The notes beneath the pieces were generated by a model, which was not told the DNA's origin, ran no database searches, and saw only the letters and a program-made list of their open reading frames with translations. A stretch of 64,000 bases of DNA from Hermatobates lingyangjiaoensis (taxonomy: Eukaryota > Arthropoda > Insecta > Hemiptera > Hermatobatidae), in contig JAPFBL010000035.1 of NCBI GenBank assembly GCA_026182355.1, positions 1-64,000 on the forward strand, in the 5' to 3' direction. Position numbers and translations under genes: made by a program. Shown here in pieces: positions 55,480-64,000 of this stretch. The first letter of the stretch is position 1; every line of letters starts with the position of its first letter.

Positions 55480-55899
55480 ATAAAGCAAAATAGGTTGATG
55501 TTTTTTTAACGTGGAGCCCTTTCGCCACGTCACGAGAAACCAACCGTCCTCTCACGAATGATACACGATGAAACGGTCCTCGTGAAGTGTCCAAGGTAGA
55601 CCTCGCGGAGGCGGGCTTCCACGATCTACATCAACGAAAGCTTTCAAGCTTATGCCAGTCTCGAAAAGACTAAAGGTTATTTGATGAAAGGGATCATCAA
55701 GGATTACAGGGGAAAAATGAAAAGGGAAACTACAAGTACAGCTAATAAAGAGTTGAGTCAGCAAAGAATAGATAAGTTATCCCACCAGACCACCGAAATA
55801 AACAAACAAAATTCATTGTTTACTACTATTACTTCTTACTTCTACTTACTGGTCTTACTTCTAATATTTGTGACATCCATAGCGTTTTACATAAAATAA
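55440..55899 (+). pseudogene. unrecognised coding relic with C-terminal membrane segment (copy 1)
   Basis: The last part (55,630-55,899) is open for about 90 codons: ESFQAYASLEKTKGYLMKGI, a Lys/Gln-rich coiled-coil-like region, then SYFYLLVLLLIFVTSIAFYI and a stop. The end is a single hydrophobic anchor, as in tail-anchored proteins. Upstream, in another frame, FATSRETNRPL...SKVDLAEAGFHD (about 55,520-55,617) aligns with a minus-strand frame at 60,720-60,840. Stops and a frame change separate the parts, so it is a pseudogene or carries assembly errors. The GC-rich left part contrasts with the AT-rich surroundings. Family unknown; a SNARE-like or other tail-anchored protein is only a thought. 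Confidence 0.35.
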
Positions 55900-56672
55900 T
55901 AATTGTTACGTCAGTATATTTGTTACGGTTCAATACATAAATTGGGATGTCAAGTGATAATGAGCATTGCTACACTGACGCCTGAAATTAATTCTGATTT
56001 TTCAAAGTTCATTTTATCCAGTTTTTAGTGTTTTATAGAATAGAATAAATAGTGTCACGAAGTATGTTTTATCTATCCTCCTTAGGTAGGAATCTATAAA
56101 CAGGAAACTATAGTAGAACTTTGATAGTAGGAATTACGCTATAGTAGTAGCAATATTTGTCTCTGATATGATCTCAAAAATCTTAAGTCACTAACATAAA
56201 TCAGTGTGTTCCATTCGTTTAAATTTAGGCATTTACCTGCTCTCACTGGATTGCTGGAGAGGTCATGATAGCGATCCAACTCCTGCCTTATGAAGGACCA
56301 TTAACACACCTGAAGCCACACGAATATATCATTGGTGAAGTTGTACTGGATGACGCCGATTGGCTGGCCATGAGCGGGCGTTGGATAACAATATTTATTC
56401 ATTAGCCATTCAGGTAATCCTACGAAGTAGGTTTTATTTATTTCTTGTCCATATGTAAATAATAACAAAATAACTGAAATTATTTTTCGCTCATTATTCT
56501 ATTGGTGAAAATAATAATTGCAATTTACAAATTAATACTAATAGCTTCAAACAATCCATAAAATAAACATGTTTTCACATTTAATACTCTTCCAGGAACA
56601 AAAAATGTCACAATTTGTTATTTAGCATCCATTTTAGTAGTGGTCAAGCCACATTACCAATATTTCCACTTT
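55900..56672. other. AT-rich non-coding stretch
   Basis: No gene or repeat end recognised. Confidence 0.5.
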
Positions 56673-57215
56673 TTTACGAGTGGAAATTTTGATATATTTT
56701 TTCATTTTCATAGTTTTCCAGTGAGAGTCGTTAAGGTGTGAAGAATTGTAGGGTAAAGTTTGTTTAGTTGGTAATTTTTTTCTTTTTTCATGCTCCTCAT
56801 GTTAGTATAGTCAAAACGAAAAGGGAAATACAATAGATTTGTTAATTTTGATATATTTTTTCGTTTTTATAGTTTTCCAGTGAGAGTAGTTAAGGTTTGA
56901 AAAATTGTAGGGTAAAGTTTGTTTAGTTGGTAATTTTTTTCTATTTTCATGCTCCTCATGTTAGAATAGTCAAAACGAGGAGGGAAATACAATAGGTTTG
57001 TTAATTTTGATATATTTTTCGTTTTTATAGTTTTCCAGTGAGAGTAGTTAAGGTGTGAAGAATTGTATTGTAATGTTTGTTTAGTTGGTAATTTTTTTCT
57101 ATTTTCATGCTCCTCATGTTAGAATAGTCAAAACGAAGAGGGAAATACAATAGGTTTGTTAATTTTGATATATTTTTCGTTTTCAGAGTTTTCCAGTGAG
57201 AGTAGTTAAGGTGTT
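56673..57215. repeat. 158-bp tandem repeat, about 3.4 copies
   Basis: The anchor GTTTTCCAGTGAGAG occurs at 56713, 56872, 57030 and 57188 (steps 159, 158, 158). Units share TTGATATATTTTTTCGTTTT, GAATTGTAGGGTAAAGTTTG and CTCCTCATGTTAGAATAGTC with a few percent divergence. No coding frame runs through. Satellite-like, local. Confidence 0.95.
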
Positions 57216-58521
57216 AAATATTTTATATTTAACGAGTATCTGCACCGTACAGGTAACTGAGTTCCCGTACAGGGAACTGAGAGCAAAAAAAATTCAATCT
57301 CCCACATAAAAATCTAGGGTTATGGCCAAGATTCAATCTTTAATCTTGAGTGTAAACGCAATAATGCTACCTGTAAGAGAACACCTGACTCCCTTCCCGA
57401 ATCTGTAAGTTCTTAAAGAGTTCTCATATGTAACTAAACAATCTTATTTTATGTATGCATAGTCTTGAACTAACATGCATACACAGTCCCAAAATGTTGA
57501 CCCATCAGATACATAAAATACAGGATATATCCTCTATGGAATCGGAAAAGAAGAAAATGAATTCAATCAATGAGTGCTACCTCCACTCCTCTCAAAGTTG
57601 AGGCACCATATTTAGTTAAGGAATACAAAAGTAAGAAAAATGATTCTGACCCTCTGAGGAAATTTAGAATTTAGTCACAATATGAATTTAAGTAACAATT
57701 AAAATTATATGTTGTGAAGCGTTGTCGCAGGATTCTTCAAAACTGTTGAGTTACGGTGATGCTAAACACTGTTGAATAGTCCTAATATAAAGTTGTACGT
57801 CCCCACTCTGAGGAGCAGCTCAAATCAAGCGAAGTGAAATGAATTTACAATGGACAATCTAGTTACACAGTATACTATACAATGTAGAGTTATGCTCTAA
57901 TTAGGTTTTATTTTTCTTAAAACACTGTTTTACGTGAATTGTTATTTCTTTGTTGCAGATTATACAATTTTAACTTCTGACAATCTCTTAAGATCTACTC
58001 ACTGATTATTAGAAAACATTGGTCAAGTATATAACTATAACTATATACTCCTACTATCTCATTTTAATACAACTTGAACATCAACAGGTTATACTAGGTT
58101 CCTCACAATTTAAAAACAATACTTTTGACTTCAATTAAATACTACAAAGCTTTGATAATTATTTTTCTTTAAATAAACAAGAATGCTTATAAATTGTTTA
58201 GTTTTATTCCAATAATTTCAAACGAAATGAAATTAATATATACAGTAAATAAAAAAAGTTTCTTAACAAGATTTGTATACAAAAATACATTTTCTTTACA
58301 CATATAACTACAAACTGAAATATACATACATAAAAAAATTCCATCAGTGACGTAACTATGAGACAGTTTTTGCTAACACAATTTTTTTAACAAAATATTT
58401 TTTCTTAATTACAGCTGACTTGGTCTGGGGTTAATTTCAAATTAAACGATATGCTTAGAATAACTTTTCTTTTAGCCTAAAAATGAAAAAAAAATAAATT
58501 TTAATAAAAAAGGTGAAACAC
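57216..58521. other. AT-rich non-coding stretch
   Basis: A short direct repeat, CCGTACAGG.AACTGAG, occurs at 57,243-57,284. Nothing else seen. Confidence 0.5.
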
Positions 58522-58522
58522 A

Positions 58523-58785
58523 TATGAGCCGTTTATTTTGAAAGTGGCCTAATTCCATTTTCCAAAAAAATTTAGCTAGCTATTTAAATAATTACATTTT
58601 TACGTTATCTTTACCTTTTGCAGCAAATTGTACAAAATTTATTTAAAATTACTAAGAATTTTTATAACAAAAATTAGTTGATAAATAAAATGACAATATT
58701 TTTATATTTTGTAAAACGCAAACCCTTAAATATCTCGATTTTAACATAAATGGAATTAGGCCACTTTCAAAATAAGCGGCTCATA
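58523..58785. mobile_element. MITE with near-perfect terminal inverted repeats and TA target duplication
   Basis: TA (58523-58524) precedes TGAGCCGTTTATTTTGAAAG, and the element ends with the reverse complement of TGAGCCGCTTATTTTGAAAG followed by TA (58784-58785). Both repeats continue into TGGCCTAATTCCATTT, about 36 bp with a single mismatch. TA duplication fits the Tc1/mariner superfamily. The 259-bp element has an AT-rich core without coding capacity. Low arm divergence implies recent movement. Confidence 0.9.
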
Positions 58786-59190
58786 TAAGTAAATTACATA
58801 GTTCATTAGGAATTGATTTCTCCTGTACTAAGTTATAAGTGAGTAGGTAAAAATGAAGTGATTAACGCTGTACACATCGCCCACGATAACTTGAAAAAGA
58901 TATAGACCGTGGAACACAAAAAAAAATGTGTCCGAAATAGATCAGTTTTTCAGGATCAAATAAAATGTTCACAGCCTATTCTGGTTTTATTTCACAATTT
59001 TATAAAAATAGGACGAAATTATCTTGTATCTTCATAGAACAAAAACTATATATCAGGATTCGGTTAGTTTTTCACATTTTTATCAAACTTTCAGTGCAAC
59101 GTTATTTAATAGCAATTATCTTTTAGCAAATCATTCTGTAATAAAAAGAAGGTATATAACTAAAAGGTCCTGTAATAAAAACAAATTCAT
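58786..59190. other. AT-rich stretch
   Basis: The left part of the 74-codon frame 59024-59248 lies here without recognised motif. Nothing else. Confidence 0.45.
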
Positions 59191-59370
59191 GAAAAATATG
59201 GTTGGCTATTGTGGAAGATTTTATTATTTGATACAAGATACATTCTGATTTTAGAGCTAGAATTGTGGGGGGCAGTTTGCAATCCACTAACAAAACTATA
59301 TTTTATAATGACAGCCTCGAGGTAGGTTCGTCCATGTGAGGCCTTCTTATTGAATATTAGCCTCAAGAGG
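59190..59370 (+). pseudogene. unrecognised coding relic, paralogue of 61,436-61,620
   Basis: Aligns with 61,436-61,620. Shared pieces are FYYLIQDT versus CYYLTQDT, then (in broken frames) counterparts of the NSRA, TNKTI and SLE segments. TACAAGATACA, ACAAAACTATA and GAGGCCTTCTTATTGAA are near-identical DNA blocks. Stops occur after QDT. The protein family is not recognised. Confidence 0.35.
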
Positions 59371-60716
59371 AAAACTCATTTTTACTTATATGAAGAACAT
59401 CAATATAGTTTAATTGATGAAGGACAACAATGGAATAAGATGAAGTGGTCAATTTGTTGCTGGCTCTAATCAATTGCAAATATTGAGTAATATTTAATCA
59501 GATTCAGCTATTTAAAACTGGAAATGTTAGTGATACAACTAAACATTTTTTATTTTACTTTGCCATCTCACAGTACACATCATTGTTCATAATAATCATC
59601 ATTTGATTCAAGTTCATCATCTGATAATGATTTTTAGACGGTCAAACCACACTACAATTATAAGTGAAACGAACAAAACTACAATACGAAATTTAAGCTA
59701 TGATTAAAAAAAAAAATAAAAAAAGCAGATCGAAAAATTTTCTACAATTATTGATGAGAATGCAAATATTTAAATAACTAAATTTAGTAACAGTGGTTAG
59801 AGGTTTCGACTTTTGTGATGTAAATGTTTGCAAATGCACTCCTAGCCACTTGAAGATGAAAAAACTATATGACCAAATAAATCTTTGAAAATTTTATTAA
59901 ATGAAAGGAAATATTCTTCTTGAAAACATCTAGTTTGGGAGAGACAACTGTACGTTAATGAATTCAAAAAGTTCTTGAAAAAAGGCGTTTAAATGTAATT
60001 TATTATCAAATAACCTTCCTAACACTATTTAGAACCTTTATCAAAAATGGAACTTGGAGTTTTCAACGCAGCAATAAGAGGTAGCGTGAATTCACTCTTT
60101 ACAAGAATCTGTCAACTATATACCTGAAGATTATAAATTCGTTAATTATAACAAATAAGATAGCTTTCGAGAGAAAATGTAATATATTTTATATTAATCC
60201 AATTCGCTGCACTACTTTGTTTACATACAAAGGCAAAAAGTGACAAAATTGATGGAGCAAATGATACTAGCAAAACACTCAGCAACCGGGATACCCAACA
60301 TTCATAGCCTGCTATTGCTTCGATACAATTTACATAAGGAAGATACTACATGTTTGAGGCATTAACTAAGGAAGGGAAGTTATGTCATAAAAAATTGGGT
60401 AAGTAAATATGTTTTCAAACTATTCTAATTCAAGTCTTTTAAATGTTAATCTTGGACTTTTCAATTTTATTCTAGCGTTTTTATAAAATTTTCACAGACG
60501 TTACATGGGATTTAATGTATACCCTTCGACTTCAGCCTATTGAATAAGCCATTGGAAAAATAATTTCATGGCCTAAAGCCATGAAAAATATACGAATTAT
60601 TTTTATTTATTTTTACTAAAATAATTCTTTGAATATACGGTATATAATTTAAAAGGTTTCTGGAGAGAATGGAACAAAAAAGTTTGTGACCAATAAGGAA
60701 ACTAAAGTTAGTGTAG
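59371..60716. other. AT-rich non-coding stretch
   Basis: No open frame over 60 codons and no repeat ends recognised. Confidence 0.5.
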
Positions 60717-60950
60717 GGTCGTGGAAGCTCGCCTCCGCGTGGTCCACCTCGGACGTATCTCGAAGGCTGGCATTGCCTCTATCCTCGGCTAGGGCTTCGT
60801 GCTCCTGAGATGCGGCGAAAGAGCTTTCACGTTAAAAGGCATCAATCTGTTCTGTTATTACTCGCGATATTGCTGAAGAAGCAGGGTGCGCGCAATAATA
60901 CCAAAACAGGCTTCATGTCCACTTACTATTACATTCCTAGGTTCAATAAC
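60717..60950 (-). pseudogene. unrecognised coding relic, inverted paralogue of the 55.5-kb segment
   Basis: A minus-strand frame reads SSFAASQEHEALAEDRGNAS, then RDTSEVDHAEASFHDP (60,830-60,725). Upstream is AHPASSAISRVITEQIDAF before a TAA. DNA alignment with 55,460-55,620 extends through TTTTAACGTG..AGC.CTTTCGCC and CGCGGAGGCG.GCTTCCACGA. Codon use and GC content differ from the flanks. No family recognised. Acidic composition suggests a soluble or cytosolic segment. Confidence 0.35.
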
Positions 60951-61435
60951 TAATAATACTGTATTTAGAACATTTGGCACCCAACGTGAGTCTTCTTTAT
61001 TAATTTGAATGTCTTAATTTAATCATAGAGAAATTAAGGAAGACAAAAGGTGTGTATTCAACACAGTTGTTAACAATAAAATTTTTTTTTAACAGTTCAT
61101 AAATGAAGAAAACATTAATTAAGCGAAGACTGTTTTTATGTTTTCGTCAATAAAAAAAGATTAAATCTTAGAAGAATATTTATGAATAGCAATATTACAC
61201 AACAATACAATATTAGAAAATATAGGAGTCAGAACTAGAAAAAAAAATAACACTAAATGACGGACATAGATGCAAATTTAATTCAGTTAATGTAACGATA
61301 GACAAATTACATTAAAAAAATAAACAGCATCTAAACAAAGATATCTTATTCTTTTCAGCTCTTATGGAAATGGAAAGATTAAATTCCAAACTGTATATTT
61401 AATGAATAGTAGCCACTTTGTAATCAACTCCTGAA
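60951..61435. other. AT-rich non-coding stretch
   Basis: Nothing recognised. Confidence 0.5.
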
Positions 61436-61680
61436 AATTCATGAAGTTGGCCCATGTAGAAAACGGGTGTTATTATTTGACACAAGATACAGTCCATAAT
61501 TCTAGAGCAATTCTTGTCGTGGGCAGTTTCCTATTCACCAACAAAACTATACCCTACAATGAAAGCCTCGAGGAAGGTTTTGGCCGTGAGGCCTTCTTAT
61601 TGAAAATTATAAGAGAACTGCTGAGTTTGACAGTACTTAGTAGTAAGCTTAATAGAACTTTTGTAGAAATATATGATTAA
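61436..61680 (+). CDS. unrecognised open frame (possible exon), paralogue of 59.2 kb
   Basis: An open frame of 79 codons. It reads ENGCYYLTQDTVHNSRAI, LVVGSFLFTNKTIPYNESLE and EGFGREAFLLKIIRELLSL. The existence of a diverged copy 2.2 kb upstream, in which the protein reading is preserved better than expected for random DNA, suggests it derives from a real gene. No signal peptide or known domain is visible. The start codon is uncertain; the frame may begin at an upstream splice acceptor. A 108-codon antisense frame (61597-61923) overlaps its end and has no support. Confidence 0.35.
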
Positions 61681-61771
61681 CTGGAATGTTGTCTCTACAA
61701 GAACTCCAAACGTTTGGTGTAAGAATAGGTGTATATCCGGCGACATTACGCTATCTTTTGGAATCTTGTAG

Positions 61772-61993
61772 AAAATTTTTTTTTTAAATTTTGGGAAAGA
61801 CGTTAGAATCATTAAAATAGCAATGGCACAGAAAATACTTGTTGTATTTATGTCATTTATGAAAACGGAAGTGGAAAAGGAACAAAGAGTTTCAATAGTT
61901 ATGGCGGGTATCGTCAGTATCATCGTTATTACAGTGTTTCTTTTCTGTTACGGGTATGAAACAGATTATTTGTCTGAGATGCATGACAGTTGA
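61772..61993 (+). other. possible terminal exon with a membrane segment
   Basis: After CTTGTAG (an acceptor-like site at 61765-61771) the frame is open for 73 codons. It holds KDVRIIKIAMAQKILVV, TEVEKEQRVS, then a hydrophobic segment IVMAGIVSIIVITVFLFCYG and a short polar tail ending in TGA at 61991-61993. It could be the last exon of a membrane protein, perhaps linked to the frame just upstream, but splice phases I tried do not join cleanly. Low confidence. Confidence 0.25.
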
Positions 61994-62885
61994 ATAGTGG
62001 GAAAGGTCGGTTAAGGTTCTATAGTTCTTTGTTGCTGTCCCTCAGATATCCCGGTCCTTCGGTGGTAGTTTACACTAGGCCCACAGTAAATATTAAGACT
62101 ACCTGAAACTGTTCGAATCTGTTCAGAAGTGTATAGGCTCAATAGTTGAGTTGGAGTCGGTTTATGGTGGGTTTATAGTGCTGTCACTCAACCCCAAGAC
62201 CTCTGTGCCTGCTCTGCTACCAGCTGTTTGGCCTGCTAACCATATACTTCTACCTACTGACCCATCAGCTCATCGTACTAGACTGGTAGAAATTCAACAT
62301 AATAGAACTTATCGGTTTGTCGCGATCGAAGATGGACAACGTCCGAGGATCAAAGCGCTCCAACTCCAGGATCATCTTACGAGGTATGACGGTTTTACCT
62401 ATTTCTAATATAAATCATAATAGAACTTAGCTGAAGGTTGCTATTTCTACCTACTGATTCTACACCAAACCACTGCACCTATCTTTGCTTGGTCATGTGT
62501 GGCATCTCTTACATTTCTTATACCTTGGCACCTGATCGAGTATCTTCCTTCTTGGACATCTGAGGTGAGGACTACTTATAAGTTCCTGCCATCAATTCTG
62601 AAGAGTTTTGTTTCCACCTTAAGTTGAGTTCAACAGGAAGCTATCAATCAGAACTTCAAGTGCCTTGTGAAAAAGTGTAGTTTTTAATTTCATAGACTAA
62701 GCAATTTATCATATCAGGTGTCCACTAAACTGTGATTGTAAGAAAATAGTGTTCACATAAGTAATTCCGTTAGGTATATACACTACAAGCACCTGGGTCA
62801 CTGACTGACTGACTGACTGACTGATCGACTGACTCATTGATATACTGACTGACCTATATTGAATTCCTTTTCTTACAAGTAAAAC
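61994..62885 (+). mobile_element. probable 5' UTR of the jockey-like element
   Basis: Less AT-rich than its surroundings, with repeated phrases such as TTCTACCTACTGA (near 62,250 and 62,441). The 85-codon frame 62151-62408 is not recognised. A (GACT)n run occupies 62,799-62,850 just before ORF1. The left boundary of the element is not defined. Confidence 0.35.
62799..62850. repeat. (GACT)n microsatellite before LINE ORF1
   Basis: About 12 units of GACT with a few interruptions (GATCGACT, CATTGATATACT), about 35 bp upstream of the ORF1 start. Confidence 0.9.
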
Positions 62886-63521
62886 ATGACAGACTCAGTA
62901 GACAGCATTGTTCAATCTATTTTAACTCAGCTTCTTGAGCTCAAGGCGCGTGGACTGGACATACTACCTGTGCTAGCAAGGGAAATGGCAAGCCTAGCCG
63001 AGAGCACCAAATCCTCTCCATCGTCCTCCACTACCAAACCCCCAACAAAACTTAAGAAACTGAAGAAAGCTACTACAGGAAACTGCTCTACCCTTTCAAA
63101 AAAAGCCCCTCATCTCCCAACCTTTCAAACTCCTAGACCTGTAACAAGGTCAACTACCAAAAATTCAAGAACCCCTTCACCTCTCTCGTCTCAGTCCCTA
63201 TTAACTACGAATCCTTTCAGTCCCCTACAGACCAACTCTGAAAGCCACTCAGCACCTCACACTCGGACTGATGATACTACTTCTACTGGTACTTTTACTG
63301 AAACTGCAGACACTTCGAACGGCCCTGTTAAATGTCCAACTGGCTTACGTTCTCCTCCACCGGTATTGGTTAGGACCATGGGGGGTTACCAAAAACTAAG
63401 GCAACATACGAACGAAGACCTAATGACGAACTTGACCATTACCTCAGGAGGAAATACTATTAGGATTATGACAAATACTCCGGACAAATACAGAGAACTT
63501 ACTAAACGATTCAGAACTTGA
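62886..63521 (+). CDS. jockey-like non-LTR retrotransposon ORF1 (gag-like), N-terminal part
   Basis: 211 codons from ATG at 62886. A short helical start (MTDSVDSIVQSILTQLLELK) is followed by a long Ser/Thr/Pro-rich disordered region with a Lys cluster (KLKKLKKATT). The start of the RNA-binding domain follows: PPPVLVRTMGGYQKLRQHT, NLTITSGGNTIRIMTNTPDK and YRELTKRF. P-P-P-V-x-V...T-P-x-x-Y-R-x-L is the usual order in jockey-clade ORF1. The frame stops at 63521, where HSFRPP, expected shortly before a V-I-R-G-L-P-x-D block, continues in another frame. ORF1 proteins bind element RNA in the cytoplasm. This copy is interrupted and so probably inactive. Confidence 0.75.
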   Translation: MTDSVDSIVQSILTQLLELKARGLDILPVLAREMASLAESTKSSPSSSTTKPPTKLKKLKKATTGNCSTLSKKAPHLPTFQTPRPVTRSTTKNSRTPSPLSSQSLLTTNPFSPLQTNSESHSAPHTRTDDTTSTGTFTETADTSNGPVKCPTGLRSPPPVLVRTMGGYQKLRQHTNEDLMTNLTITSGGNTIRIMTNTPDKYRELTKRFRT

Positions 63522-63982
63522 CATTGATTTTCATTCTTTTCGACCTCCGTGGGAGAAAAAAATGTTATGATACATGGTCAAGTATACCGGTTGATACAGA
63601 GGGAACAGATATAGAAAATCTATATTTATATTTTATCTATATATATGCCTTCTTGACAATGGCATCAGAGCGAAAGCGACAACTCATGTCTAGGCGACCC
63701 CACTTCACAGGAGACATTTTTCCCCGTCCGCTGTCAGTCTTTGAAATTACGGTAGAGTCTGACAAAAATCATAAAGAAATATTACCCTTAACAAATATCT
63801 TGGGCATTAGAGTAACAGTTGAGGTGTCTCATAGGAGACCTGGTCCCACCCAGTGTTTTAGATGCCAGCGTTTGGGGCACACCCAGACCTGGTGTAGGGA
63901 GACCCCTCGCTGTTTCGGTGCCCAGGGGCACACCATTATTCTTCATGCCCCAATCCAAAGGGAACGCAGCCTTCCTGTGTAA
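63518..63982 (+). pseudogene. jockey-like ORF1, C-terminal zinc-knuckle part, frameshifted
   Basis: The first 40 codons contain IPVDTEGTDIEN, the remnant of the G-[IL]-P-x-D block, followed by AT-rich filler that looks like an insertion. Conserved ORF1 sequence resumes: PLTNILGIRVTVEVSHRRPG, then the first CCHC knuckle, CFRCQRLGHTQTWC (CX2CX4HX4C), at about 63,849-63,890. The second knuckle starts CFGAQGH, where a missing base shifts the frame; the next frame keeps the remaining Cys and His (PGAHHYSSC). A third begins CVNCAGPH at the window edge. ORF2 (endonuclease and reverse transcriptase) would lie beyond 64,000. Confidence 0.75.
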
Positions 63983-64000
63983 ACTGCGCGGGACCTCATC

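Noticed and set aside
61597..61923. 108-codon minus-strand open frame with hydrophobic segments.
   Set aside because: It overlaps two better plus-strand candidates, has no recognised family and starts in AT-rich sequence.

Overview
The window is 64 kb of AT-rich eukaryotic DNA that I read as insect, or at least arthropod. The reasons are the mix of Helitrons, Penelope-like, mariner/Tc1, hAT and jockey-type elements, many (TA)n tracts, very few conserved coding exons, and one N-terminal exon of a mitochondrial-type cytochrome P450. I cannot name the species. There are no operons or bacterial features. Almost everything recognisable is a mobile-element copy in various stages of decay, set in non-coding DNA.

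Layout. 1-3.3 kb: three copies of one Helitron family carrying the C-terminal end of a Rep/helicase protein. 3.3-4.95 kb: a tRNA-like SINE head and a 13-bp minisatellite. 9.0-12.6 kb: a striking 231-bp higher-order tandem array, open in frame, encoding a 77-residue charged repeat. It is arranged head-to-head, with the orientation flipping near 11,477 and noisy edges. 14.0-14.9 kb: a GC-richer retroposon-like 3' segment ending in (AAT)n. 22.4-23.6 kb: two inverted-repeat elements with hammerhead-ribozyme-like cores flanking the orphan P450 exon. 28.6-31.1 kb: a broken Ty3/Gypsy pol. 31.1-35.5 kb: a hairpin element, a mariner foldback, a small Helitron and a hAT MITE with a perfect 8-bp target duplication. 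36.7-38.5 kb: another Helitron followed by Penelope-type terminal repeats. 48.0-50.5 kb: a Penelope-like endonuclease pseudogene, a 1-kb foldback and a LINE 3' tail. 52.4-54.9 kb: mariner and Tc1-like transposase relics around a Helitron with both ends visible. 55.4-62.0 kb: unrecognised duplicated coding relics, a 158-bp tandem repeat and a MITE with near-perfect terminal repeats. 62.0-64.0 kb: the 5' part of a jockey-like non-LTR retrotransposon with a broken ORF1, running off the window.

The main biological themes are two. First, a recently homogenised repeat that could encode part of a disordered, basic/acidic nuclear-type protein, or could be partly an assembly artefact. Second, recurrent hammerhead-like cores in inverted pairs, many beside (TA)n tracts, which fits known ribozyme-bearing Penelope-like elements. 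Apart from the P450 exon, I cannot support any host gene with confidence.
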